Assembly: GCA_002319965.1 (NCBI GenBank)
Contig: DCJQ01000017.1
Span: forward strand, 9,996-73,995
Direction of reading: 5' to 3'
Length of the DNA stretch: 64,000 nucleotides
Origin: Megasphaera sp. UBA1696
GTDB lineage: Bacteria > Bacillota > Negativicutes > Veillonellales > Megasphaeraceae
Positions 49,492 through 57,634 of this stretch are shown here, piece after piece. Position numbers and translations under genes: made by a program. The notes under the pieces were generated by a model. That model did no database searches. It saw only the letters and a program-made list of their open reading frames with translations, and was not told the DNA's origin. Position 1 is the first letter of the stretch, and every line of letters begins with the position of its first letter.

Positions 49492-51417
49492 ATGGACAAA
49501 AATTTACGAAAGAAAAGGATCATAGAGCTTCTCATTACCCGTCCGGAAGGCATGACCGGTGAGGATATTGCCACGCATATCGGCGTTTCTTCCCGTACTG
49601 TCCGATCGGATATAAAAAAGTTACAGGAATGGTTGCAGCCCTTTAAAAGCGAAATCATTGCTGCCCCCAATAAAGGATATCGATTGGAAGCGAAGGAACC
49701 GAGAGAAATGCTCCTTCAATTTTCTGATGAATCTACGTCTCAGGTAGGTATGGTACAGTCTGTATCACAGCAGAATTATATTGTCGGTCGGTTTATCGTA
49801 GCCTGCCTCGACGATGATTCGGTTACGCAGATGAATCTTTCAGAAGCCATGCATGTCGGTATTTCGACGATAAAAAAATACCTTGCCGAAACGCGGCAGA
49901 AATTAGCGGAATGGAACCTGACATTGGAGCAGTATAAAACAGAAGGCCTGCGAATCGCCGGTGAAGAAGGAAATATCCGCAGCTTTATCGTCGATTATCT
50001 TCAAGAGGTGGAGAATCCCCTCGTTAAAGAACGGATTTTCTCGCATACGTCGGATGTACAGTATCAAGATCTGCTGCTGAATATTTCCGATGTCCGCAAT
50101 CTGCCTTTTACTGATACGGCACAGCATAACCTTATCGTACAGGTTGCCTTGTCGGTATTGCGGTCACAGCGGGGGCATACCCTGGCGATTACGTCCAGTC
50201 TGGCCCAAAAGCTGGAGGTATCCTTTGAGAACGAGACGGCAAAGAAAATCGCCAACAGCATTAACGAAAAGCTGTCCATCGATTTGCCCTTTAGCGAGGT
50301 ATTTTACTTGACTCAGTGCCTCTTGACGGGGAAAAAGTTCCACGATGGTGAAACGGGATTGAACGATGATCACATCCGGCAATTGGTAGAAACCATACTG
50401 GACAGGGTCGATGAAAAGTTCGGTCTCGATTTTAGCGACGATTCGTACTTGAAAGAAGGGCTCATGCTGCATTTGCGCATTGCTATTGCCCGTGTCCAGT
50501 TCCACATGGCCATACGGAATGAACTTCTAGAAACGGTAAAGCATGACTATCCCGTTCCCTTCCAGATTTCCGTCTATGCCGCAAAGGTTGTGAGCGATAT
50601 CGAAGGGGTCCAGTTTAATGAAAATGAGATCGGCTATATTGCCCTCCATTTTGGAGCTGCCATGAGCCGGAACAGCATGATGGATCTCGATGAAGTGAAA
50701 CGGGTATATATCGTCTGCTCGGCAGGACTTGGGGTTTCGATGCTTTTAAAGGCCAAGGTTCGGGAACATTTCCGCAACAGCATACAAGTCGTCGACGTCC
50801 TGCCTGCATACAAGGTGACCCAGGATATCATCGATGATGCAGATTTTATCTTTTCTACGGTACCCTTACCGATGGAATCGCCGAAAATCTTAAGCGTCAA
50901 CCACATGCTGCAAAAAGAAGATATCGAAAAAATCCAGCGCGTCGTCTTCCATCGTCAAGATGAAGTCGGCAGTGATGATTTGATGCGGGGCTTTTTCCAT
51001 AGTAATTCCTTCTTCCTTGATAAGGATTTTAAAACGAGGGAAGAATGCTTGGAATTTCTCACGGATCAAGCCGTTCAAGGCGGCTATATGGATGAACAGA
51101 GCAAGCAATCCGTCTTTGAACGGGAACAACTCAGCTCGACGGCCGTCGGCAGCCTGGCTGCCTTGCCTCATGCCATGGATACGGAACATGTCAAATCCAA
51201 TATTTCTGTGCTGACCTTGCAAAAGCCCATTCCTTGGGGCGACATGCAGGTACAGATCGTCTTTTTATTGACCATTGAACAAGAAAAATCGGCACTGTGG
51301 GAAAAGGTATTCTTGCGGCTGTACCATTTCATCAAAGACGGAAATGGTGCCGAGCAAATGCGGAAAATTCGGGATTTTGAACAATTTATGAACCTCTTTG
51401 CCGAGGTGATACCATAA
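49492..51417 (+). CDS. PRD-containing PTS transcriptional activator
   Basis: MtlR/GatR-like regulator of 641 residues. Order: HTH (GEDIATHIGVSSRTVRSDIK, 22-41), a second Mga-like HTH (about 110-135), PRD1 (His212 and His228), PRD2 (His327 and His386), a GatB-like EIIB domain with Cys409 (VCSAGLGVS), and a C-terminal EIIA domain with His560 (ALPHAMD). Phosphorylation of these residues by the PTS tunes activity. It is followed by its probable target genes. ATG 49492 has AAAAGGGGG upstream; earlier starts would overlap the palindrome array. Confidence 0.9.
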   Translation: MDKNLRKKRIIELLITRPEGMTGEDIATHIGVSSRTVRSDIKKLQEWLQPFKSEIIAAPNKGYRLEAKEPREMLLQFSDESTSQVGMVQSVSQQNYIVGRFIVACLDDDSVTQMNLSEAMHVGISTIKKYLAETRQKLAEWNLTLEQYKTEGLRIAGEEGNIRSFIVDYLQEVENPLVKERIFSHTSDVQYQDLLLNISDVRNLPFTDTAQHNLIVQVALSVLRSQRGHTLAITSSLAQKLEVSFENETAKKIANSINEKLSIDLPFSEVFYLTQCLLTGKKFHDGETGLNDDHIRQLVETILDRVDEKFGLDFSDDSYLKEGLMLHLRIAIARVQFHMAIRNELLETVKHDYPVPFQISVYAAKVVSDIEGVQFNENEIGYIALHFGAAMSRNSMMDLDEVKRVYIVCSAGLGVSMLLKAKVREHFRNSIQVVDVLPAYKVTQDIIDDADFIFSTVPLPMESPKILSVNHMLQKEDIEKIQRVVFHRQDEVGSDDLMRGFFHSNSFFLDKDFKTREECLEFLTDQAVQGGYMDEQSKQSVFEREQLSSTAVGSLAALPHAMDTEHVKSNISVLTLQKPIPWGDMQVQIVFLLTIEQEKSALWEKVFLRLYHFIKDGNGAEQMRKIRDFEQFMNLFAEVIP

Positions 51418-51492
51418 GGATCAACGAAGCTCCTGCTACAGGGCTGCGTCCCATATAAATCATAATATTTGAAAACGTAAGGAGATGTTACT

Positions 51493-51783
51493 ATGAATGC
51501 GAAAAAAACTGTTTTAATTGCCTGTGGTACCGGCATTGCCACGTCTACGGTTGTCAGCACGGTTGTACAGAAAATTGCCAATGAAAACGATTTGAACGTG
51601 GATATCATCCAGTGCAAAATGATGGAAGTTCCGGGCTATGCAGACCGGGCCGACCTCTTGATTACGACGACGGTCGTCGATAAGGATCAATATAAGTTCC
51701 CTGTCATCGGCGGTCGGCCTTTCCTTACGGGGATTGGAAAAGACAAGGTAATTGCGGAAATTGTTGAAGTACTCAAAGCATAA
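51493..51783 (+). CDS. PTS EIIB, galactitol type (copy 1)
   Basis: Phosphocarrier of 96 residues with phospho-Cys at residue 11 (IACGTGIATST). It matches GatB-family EIIB. It lies directly after the activator, with its own terminator, so it may be made with the activator rather than with the transporter. A second copy at 52543 differs at 17 of 96 residues; the C-terminal half is nearly identical. AAGGAGATGTTACT precedes the ATG. Confidence 0.92.
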   Translation: MNAKKTVLIACGTGIATSTVVSTVVQKIANENDLNVDIIQCKMMEVPGYADRADLLITTTVVDKDQYKFPVIGGRPFLTGIGKDKVIAEIVEVLKA

Positions 51784-51804
51784 TATTACAGGGAGACCCT
51801 TTTT

Positions 51805-51842
51805 GAAAAGAGCGGCGGTGTCAAAACTGCCGCTTTTTTTAT
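51805..51842 (+). terminator. Terminator after EIIB copy 1
   Basis: AGCGGC/GCCGCT stem extended by three pairs, then seven T. Confidence 0.85.
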
Positions 51843-51870
51843 TTTTTAGGACAGGATTCTTTGTAAGCAT

Positions 51871-51936
51871 TTTCCGCAATTCGATTTAGGAAATAAATCG
51901 GCGAATCGACTACGAAAAATTTCCGCATGCGTGGAA
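51871..51936 (+). promoter_or_regulatory. TTCC/GGAA dyads upstream of EIIA
   Basis: Dyad 1: TTTCC-N13-GGAAA (51871-51893). Dyad 2: TTCCGC-ATGC-GTGGAA (51921-51936), centred 42.5 bases before the -10 at 51971. The second matches the TTTCCG dyad and spacing found before the activator gene. Confidence 0.65.
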
Positions 51937-51967
51937 GTAACTATAACTATGAGGGAAAGTTCTCACT

Positions 51968-51976
51968 TGGTATACT
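51968..51976 (+). promoter_or_regulatory. Extended -10 promoter of the PTS operon
   Basis: TG-G-TATACT, no clear -35; leader of about 63 bases to the EIIA start. Confidence 0.6.
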
Positions 51977-52045
51977 GTAGTCAGCTAAGGAGAAAGGCAC
52001 ACAACAGAACCATAAAAATTATCACATAAAGAAAAGAGGATGCAT

Positions 52046-52519
52046 ATGGATAGTACAATACAGCAGGAGCTCGTTCTCCTCAATGTAGAAGCCACAGACA
52101 AATTCGATTTATTAGAACAGTTAGCCTGTCATTTGCAAAAGCTGGGGTATGTCAAGGATAGCTATAAGGATGCTGTCATTGCCCGGGAAAAAGTCTTTGC
52201 TACGGGCCTGCCGACTGTCGCAGGGGGGGTAGCGATTCCCCATACGGATGCCGAACACGTAAATGAACCGGCCATCTGCTTCGCTCGTTTAACGAAGCCT
52301 GTCGACTTTGTCATCATGGGTGACGATGAAGAAACCGTTTCCGTCGATTTGGTGGTTATGTTAGCTATGAAAGAGCCGCACGCACAAATCGATCTCCTGC
52401 AGAACCTTATGGGAGTTTTCCAAGATGAGGATGCGCTTACCTATCTGAAAACGCAAAATGACAAACAGAACATCGTAAACTTCATAAAAGAACGTGTCTT
52501 TAACAACTCAGCAGAATAA
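52046..52519 (+). CDS. PTS EIIA, fructose/mannitol-galactitol type
   Basis: Phosphocarrier of 157 residues accepting phosphate from HPr on His66 (GGVAIPHTDAEHV). The opening VEATDKFDLLEQLACHL and the ending block (MAMKEPHAQIDLLQNLMGVF) fit PTS_EIIA_2, as in GatA. I choose ATG 52046, six bases after AAAGAGG; the ATG at 52040 sits too close. Cotranscribed with EIIB copy 2 and EIIC. Confidence 0.92.
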   Translation: MDSTIQQELVLLNVEATDKFDLLEQLACHLQKLGYVKDSYKDAVIAREKVFATGLPTVAGGVAIPHTDAEHVNEPAICFARLTKPVDFVIMGDDEETVSVDLVVMLAMKEPHAQIDLLQNLMGVFQDEDALTYLKTQNDKQNIVNFIKERVFNNSAE

Positions 52520-52542
52520 TAGTGTATAAGGAGGAACTTATC

Positions 52543-52833
52543 ATGAATACGAAAAAAACAGTCTTAATTGCTTGTGGTACCGGTATTGCTACGTCTACGG
52601 TGGTCAACAGCGCCGTACAGAAAATTGCCAAGGAACATAACTTAGATATCAATATGATTCAGTGCAAAATGATGGAAGTACCCGGCTATGCCGATCGTGC
52701 CGATCTTTTGATCACGACGACCGTCGTCGATAAGGACCAGTATAAATTCCCCGTCATCGATGGCCGCCCCTTCCTTACGGGAATTGGAAAAGACAAAGCC
52801 ATTGCAAAAATTATCGAAGAATTAAAAAGTTAA
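52543..52833 (+). CDS. PTS EIIB, galactitol type (copy 2)
   Basis: EIIB of 96 residues, phospho-Cys at residue 11. Paralogue of the protein at 51493 (79 of 96 residues identical; differences cluster at 22-38 and near the C-terminus). AAGGAGGAACTTATC precedes ATG 52543. It is in the expected EIIA-EIIB-EIIC order, so this is the transporter's main EIIB. Confidence 0.93.
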   Translation: MNTKKTVLIACGTGIATSTVVNSAVQKIAKEHNLDINMIQCKMMEVPGYADRADLLITTTVVDKDQYKFPVIDGRPFLTGIGKDKAIAKIIEELKS

Positions 52834-52864
52834 TAGAGGTGTCTTATAAAGGAGGTTTCATAAA

Positions 52865-54139
52865 ATGGAACAATTAACACCCATGGTACAAGCGTTCTTA
52901 GCACTTGGCCCTACCGTTATTTTACCCGTATTTATTTTCTTCATCGGCTTACTGTTCCGTGTTAAACCGGCAGAATCCTTCCGCTCCGGCCTGACTATCG
53001 GCGTTGGTTTTGTAGGAATCAACTTGGTTGTCGCCTTGTTAGTCGACAACTTGGGACCGGCAGCACAAGCCATGGTTGCTAACTTCGGCATCCAGTTGAC
53101 GGCTATCGATGTCGGCTGGCCGGGCTCGGCAAGTATTGCCTGGGCATCGCCGATCGCAGCTGCGATTCTCCCAATCGGCTTGTTAGTAAACTTCGTCATG
53201 TTGGTCACCAAGACGACCAAGACGATGGACGTCGATATTTGGAACTACTGGCACTTCACGTTCTGCGGTGCCTGCGTTTATGCCTTGTCGAACAGCTTCA
53301 TCATGGCTATCCTTGCCGCTGTTCTCTTCGAAATCGCCATCTTGAAAATCGCAGACTGGACGGCCCCTTATATGGAAACCTACTTCGGCCTCGAAGGGAT
53401 TTCCGTACCGACCGGTTCGGCAGCTTCGTATGCAACTATTGGCGTTCCCCTTATCTGGCTTATCCAGAAGATTCCTTTCATTAAAGACCTCAAAGCAGAC
53501 CCGGCTTCTATTCAGAAACGCTTCGGTATCTTCGGCGAACCGATTTTCATGGGCTTGTTCTTAGGTATCATCATCGGTGCGCTTGCCGGCTATAACCCCG
53601 GTAAAATCATCCAGGTCGGCATGGCCATGGCCGGCGTCATGGTTCTCATGCCGCGTATGGTTAAGCTTCTCATGGAAGGCTTGATTCCCATCTCGGAAGG
53701 GGCTCGTGAATTTTTACAGAAACGCTTTGGCGAAGATTCGGAAAATGCTAAGATTTACATCGGTCTCGACGCAGCGGTTACAACCGGTCATCCTGCTGTT
53801 ATCGCAACGGCCCTGATTCTCGTCCCGCTTACCTTGTTAATGGCGGTTATCCTTCCCGGCAACATCGTGCTGCCCTTTGGCGACTTGGCGACCATTCCCT
53901 TCTTCGTCGCGATGATTGTAGCTGCCGCCCGCGGCAACATCATTCACTCCGTCATCGCCGGCGTCGTTGTAATCAGCATATCCTTACTCATTGCTTCGTT
54001 TATGGCTGAATTCCAGACGTCAATGGGCCTCATGGCACAGTTTAAGATGCCTGACGGTGCCGCTCTCATTTCTTCCATTGACCAGGCCGGCAACTTCGTC
54101 AACTTCATCATCTTCCAGATCTTTGCATTGTTTGCATAA
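52865..54139 (+). CDS. PTS EIIC, galactitol type
   Basis: Sugar-translocating membrane subunit of 424 residues with about nine to ten helices. It resembles GatC: PTVILPVFIFFIGLLFRVKP, VGWPGSASIAWASPIAAAIL (in part), SVPTGSAASYATIGVPL and GEPIFMGLFLGIIIGALAGY. AAAGGAGGTTTCATAAA precedes the ATG. The substrate class is a hexitol or pentitol; the exact one is not encoded in any motif I can read. Confidence 0.92.
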   Translation: MEQLTPMVQAFLALGPTVILPVFIFFIGLLFRVKPAESFRSGLTIGVGFVGINLVVALLVDNLGPAAQAMVANFGIQLTAIDVGWPGSASIAWASPIAAAILPIGLLVNFVMLVTKTTKTMDVDIWNYWHFTFCGACVYALSNSFIMAILAAVLFEIAILKIADWTAPYMETYFGLEGISVPTGSAASYATIGVPLIWLIQKIPFIKDLKADPASIQKRFGIFGEPIFMGLFLGIIIGALAGYNPGKIIQVGMAMAGVMVLMPRMVKLLMEGLIPISEGAREFLQKRFGEDSENAKIYIGLDAAVTTGHPAVIATALILVPLTLLMAVILPGNIVLPFGDLATIPFFVAMIVAAARGNIIHSVIAGVVVISISLLIASFMAEFQTSMGLMAQFKMPDGAALISSIDQAGNFVNFIIFQIFALFA

Positions 54140-54150
54140 TTATATGCCCG

Positions 54151-54186
54151 TGCAGGGCGTAAAACCGCCCTGCATCTATTTTTTTG
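54151..54186 (+). terminator. Terminator after EIIC
   Basis: Nine-bp stem TGCAGGGCG/CGCCCTGCA with a six-base loop, then TCTATTTTTTT. The dehydrogenase operon downstream should have its own promoter or depend on read-through. Confidence 0.85.
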
Positions 54187-54268
54187 ACCATTTTTACGAT
54201 ATTTATCACTAAACATAGAATTTTAATTCATAAAATTGAATTTTTATTTTCAACAGGAGGTAGTTAAC

Positions 54269-55306
54269 ATGAAAGCACTCGTTAAGATGCAAGAAGGCGC
54301 AGGCAATTGGGCTGTTATCGATAAACCGGAACCGAAACCCGGCGAAGGCCAGGTAAAAATTAAGGTAGAGTATATTGGCATTTGCGGCAGTGATATTCAC
54401 ACTTATGAAGGCCACTACAACGTCAATGCCAAAGGGCTGACCATCGGTCACGAATTTGCCGGCGTCGTTGCGGAAGTAGGCCCTGGCGTGACAAACGTCA
54501 AGGTAGGCGACCGCGTCACCAGTGAAACGACCTTTGAAGTATGCGGTACCTGCGAGTATTGCCAGGCTGGCGAATACAACCTTTGCCCTCATCGCAAAGG
54601 CCTTGGGACGCAGCAAGACGGCGCCATGGCACAGTATATCCTCGCCCGTGCCCAGAGCTGCCACATCTTACCGGAAAATGTAACCACCCGTCAGGCCTCG
54701 ATTACGGAAGCTGCTTGCTGCGCTTACCACGGCGTATATAAAGCCGATGTAAAGCCGGGAGATATTGTCCTCGTCTTGGGTCCCGGACCGATTGGCCTTT
54801 TGACGGCTCAAGTCGTCATGGCTCGCGGCGGCCGTGTCATCATGACAGGCCTTACCTCTGATATGGGCCGTTTGCAGATTGCCAAGGAAAAATTTGGCGT
54901 AGAACACATCGTCGACGTACAGAAAGACGACGTCAAAGCGCTTGTAAATGAACTGACCAATGGCTATGGCGCAGATGTCTGCTATGACTGCACCGGTGCC
55001 GTTCCGTCCATGCAGTCCGGTATGGATTTGCTCCGCAAGAAGGGGCAGTACGTTCAGATCGGCTTATTTGCCAAAGATGAAGTAACGGTAGACTTCTCCA
55101 AAATTATTCAAAAAGAATTGTCCGTATACGGAAGCCGCAGCCAGAATACGCACGACTGGGAACCGACGCTGCAGCTCATGAGCGAAGGCAAAATCAATGC
55201 TGATAAGATGATTACCCATGAAGTAGGTATCGACGAATGGGATAAAGCCTATCAAATGCTGAAGAGCGGCGAAGCCACAAAAATCGTCATGCATCCGATT
55301 GGCTAA
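54269..55306 (+). CDS. Zinc-dependent polyol(-phosphate) dehydrogenase
   Basis: Medium-chain dehydrogenase of 345 residues. Catalytic zinc site GICGSDIH with HEFAG; structural zinc Cys set CGTCEYCQAGEYNLC; nucleotide loop VLGPGPIGLLTAQ. It belongs to the sorbitol/threonine dehydrogenase group, like GatD. Its place after a polyol PTS suggests it oxidises the imported polyol phosphate to a ketose phosphate. With transketolase next door, xylulose 5-phosphate or ribulose 5-phosphate is the more likely product than tagatose 6-phosphate; this is inference. AACAGGAGG precedes ATG 54269. Confidence 0.88.
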   Translation: MKALVKMQEGAGNWAVIDKPEPKPGEGQVKIKVEYIGICGSDIHTYEGHYNVNAKGLTIGHEFAGVVAEVGPGVTNVKVGDRVTSETTFEVCGTCEYCQAGEYNLCPHRKGLGTQQDGAMAQYILARAQSCHILPENVTTRQASITEAACCAYHGVYKADVKPGDIVLVLGPGPIGLLTAQVVMARGGRVIMTGLTSDMGRLQIAKEKFGVEHIVDVQKDDVKALVNELTNGYGADVCYDCTGAVPSMQSGMDLLRKKGQYVQIGLFAKDEVTVDFSKIIQKELSVYGSRSQNTHDWEPTLQLMSEGKINADKMITHEVGIDEWDKAYQMLKSGEATKIVMHPIG

Positions 55307-55326
55307 TAGAAAAAAAGTAGTCGTAG

Positions 55327-55350
55327 ACACGCCGGTCTGGGCCGGCGTGT
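55327..55350 (+). promoter_or_regulatory. Intercistronic hairpin in the sugar-phosphate operon
   Basis: Perfect nine-bp stem ACACGCCGG/CCGGCGTGT, loop TCTGGG, with no T run, between the dehydrogenase and transketolase genes. Likely an mRNA processing or stability element. Confidence 0.5.
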
Positions 55351-55383
55351 TATGACGTAATATCCCATTCAGGAGGTTTTCGT

Positions 55384-56226
55384 ATGAACATAGATTGCAG
55401 TACCGTGAAAATGGAAGCGGAAAAACGCGCTCGTCATTTGCGCCGCAACATCGTGCGCATGTTGACCGAGGCCGGATCCGGTCATCCCGGCGGATCCCTT
55501 TCCATCATCGATATTTTGAACGTCCTCTATTTTGAAACGATGCATATCGATCCGGAACAGCCGAAAATGGCGGACCGCGACCGCTTCGTCCTCTCCAAGG
55601 GCCATGCAGCACCGGCCTTGTATGCAGCGCTCCAGGCACGCGGCTATTTTGCCGAAGAAGAGCTCTGGAAGCTTCGTAAGACCGGCGCCATACTGCAGGG
55701 GCACCCGGATATGAAAAAGGTTCCTGGCGTCGACATGTCAACCGGATCGCTGGGGCAAGGCCTTTCCGCAGCTAACGGAATGGCATTGGCAGCAAAACTC
55801 GATAAGGCCCCATGGCAGGTCTATGTCATTGCCGGCGACGGTGAAATCCAGGAAGGTCAGATTTGGGAAGCTGCCATGAGCGCAGCCCACTATCATCTCG
55901 ACAATATCATGCTTTTCGTCGACTGCAACGGACTTCAGATCGACGGTACCAACGACGAAGTCATGACCGTCAATCCTGTCAGTGATAAATTTAAGGCCTT
56001 TGGCTGGAATGTCATCGAAATTAACGGACATGATTACGAGGCGATCCGCGGTGCCATTGCTGCCGGCAAGAGCGTCAAGGATAAACCGACGGCTGTCATC
56101 AGCCACAGCGTCAAGGGCAAAGGCGTTTCGTTCATGGAAAATCAAGTGGGATGGCACGGCAAGGCTCCATCACCGGAACAGTGCGCCCAGGCTCTGGAAG
56201 AACTGGGAGAAGGAGGCGAAGCGTAA
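55384..56226 (+). CDS. Transketolase, N-terminal subunit
   Basis: Thiamin-diphosphate half of a split transketolase, 280 residues. It has GHPGGSLSIIDILNVLYF, SKGHAAPALYAAL, GSLGQGLSAANGMALAAK (in part) and the ThDP motif GDGEIQEGQIWEAAMSAAH through to DCNGLQIDG. Transfers two-carbon units between ketose and aldose phosphates. CAGGAGGTTTTCGT precedes the ATG. Its TAA overlaps the next ATG by one base. Confidence 0.95.
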   Translation: MNIDCSTVKMEAEKRARHLRRNIVRMLTEAGSGHPGGSLSIIDILNVLYFETMHIDPEQPKMADRDRFVLSKGHAAPALYAALQARGYFAEEELWKLRKTGAILQGHPDMKKVPGVDMSTGSLGQGLSAANGMALAAKLDKAPWQVYVIAGDGEIQEGQIWEAAMSAAHYHLDNIMLFVDCNGLQIDGTNDEVMTVNPVSDKFKAFGWNVIEINGHDYEAIRGAIAAGKSVKDKPTAVISHSVKGKGVSFMENQVGWHGKAPSPEQCAQALEELGEGGEA

Positions 56227-57146
56227 TGGCTATGGCAACTCGGGCAGCCTATGGGAAGCTGCTGGAAACTGAATTATATAAAAATCCCCGCGTCGTCGTA
56301 TTGGACGCGGACTTAGGGAATGCGACGAAATCCGCTTCTTTTAAGAAGGCAGCACCAGAACGCTATTTCAATATGGGAATTTCGGAAGCTGATATGATGG
56401 GGACGGCCGCAGGGCTGGCAACAGCCGGCAAGATTCCCATTGCCAGCACCTTTGCTATCTTTGCAGCGGGCCGTGCCTTTGAACAGATCCGCAATTCTAT
56501 TTGCTATCCTAAGTTGAATGTCAAGATTGCTGCAACCCATGCCGGTCTTACCGTCGGTGAAGACGGTGGCAGCCATCAGGCTATTGAGGACCTCTCTCTC
56601 ATGCGCAGCCTGCCCAATATGACCGTCATCAACCCGGCTGATGCTAAAGAAGCGCAGGAAGCGTTGAAAGCGGCTGTCGACTATGAAGGCCCTGTATACA
56701 TCCGTCTCGGCCGTGCCGAAGTGCCTGATATCCACGATGATTCCTATCAATTCCGGTGGGGGAAAGGCGAAGTGCTGCGTGAAGGCAGTGACGTCGGCAT
56801 CATTGCGACCGGCATCATGACAGCCAAGGCACTGGAAGCTGCAGACGCTTTGAAAGCCAAGGGCATCCGGGCCCGGGTCATCAACATCCATACGCTGAAA
56901 CCCTTGGATGAAGAACTCATCATCGAAACGGCCAAGATGACAGGCCATATCGTTACCTGCGAAGAACACAGCGTCATCGGTGGTCTGGGATCGGCTGTCA
57001 GTGAAGTCTTAGTACGCCATTGCCCGGTCAAGCAGGACTTTATCGGCGTTAACGATTGCTTCGGTCAATCCGGTAAACCGGCAGAATTATTAGAAAAATA
57101 TGGCCTTACAGCAGCGGCCATCGTAAAAGCGGCTGAAACGAAATAA
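56226..57146 (+). CDS. Transketolase, C-terminal subunit
   Basis: Pyrimidine-binding and C-terminal half, 306 residues: VLDADLGNATKSASFKKAAP, RYFNMGISEADMMGTAAGLA, THAGLTVGEDGGSHQAIEDL and VINPADAKEAQEAL; the C-domain has HTLKPLDEELI. Coupled to the N-terminal subunit, as in most split transketolases of Firmicutes. I choose ATG 56226, directly at the overlap. Confidence 0.95.
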   Translation: MAMATRAAYGKLLETELYKNPRVVVLDADLGNATKSASFKKAAPERYFNMGISEADMMGTAAGLATAGKIPIASTFAIFAAGRAFEQIRNSICYPKLNVKIAATHAGLTVGEDGGSHQAIEDLSLMRSLPNMTVINPADAKEAQEALKAAVDYEGPVYIRLGRAEVPDIHDDSYQFRWGKGEVLREGSDVGIIATGIMTAKALEAADALKAKGIRARVINIHTLKPLDEELIIETAKMTGHIVTCEEHSVIGGLGSAVSEVLVRHCPVKQDFIGVNDCFGQSGKPAELLEKYGLTAAAIVKAAETK

Positions 57147-57182
57147 GTTAGTACTACCTACGTGATTAGGGGGAATATAGCG

Positions 57183-57620
57183 ATGAAACTCATCATTGGA
57201 AGTGACCATGGCGGTTTTGAATTAAAAAAATCAATCACAGCGTATTTAGATGAAGAAGGCATTGCCTATACCGATGCGGGTACCCACACGTCGGAACGGT
57301 GCGACTATCCTGTCATTGCAAAAAAAGTAGCCGAAGCCGTAGCGGCCGGCGAATACGACAGGGGCATCCTCCTTTGCGGAACGGGCATCGGCATCGGCAT
57401 TGCCGCCAACAAGGTCCATGGAATCCGGGCGGCTCTTTGCCACGACATGTTTTCTGCGGAATACTGCCGGCGTCACAACGATGCCAACATTCTCACCATG
57501 GGCGGCCGCATCATCGGTCCGGGGCTGGCCATCGAAATCGTCCGTCTTTTCCTCACGACCGGCTTCGACGGCGGCCGTCATGCAGAACGACTCAATATGG
57601 TTAAGGAAATGGACGTATAA
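57183..57620 (+). CDS. rpiB: Ribose-5-phosphate isomerase B
   Basis: LacAB/RpiB-family isomerase of 145 residues, interconverting ribose and ribulose 5-phosphates. It has IGSDHGGFELKKSI, the catalytic-Cys block LLCGTGIGIGIAANK and HNDANILTMGGRIIG. A pure RpiB and a hexose-phosphate isomerase of LacAB type are hard to tell apart, but the transketolase next door favours the pentose role. ATG 57183 follows AGGGGGAATATAGCG. Confidence 0.92.
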   Translation: MKLIIGSDHGGFELKKSITAYLDEEGIAYTDAGTHTSERCDYPVIAKKVAEAVAAGEYDRGILLCGTGIGIGIAANKVHGIRAALCHDMFSAEYCRRHNDANILTMGGRIIGPGLAIEIVRLFLTTGFDGGRHAERLNMVKEMDV

Positions 57621-57634
57621 AGGATCTGACGACA

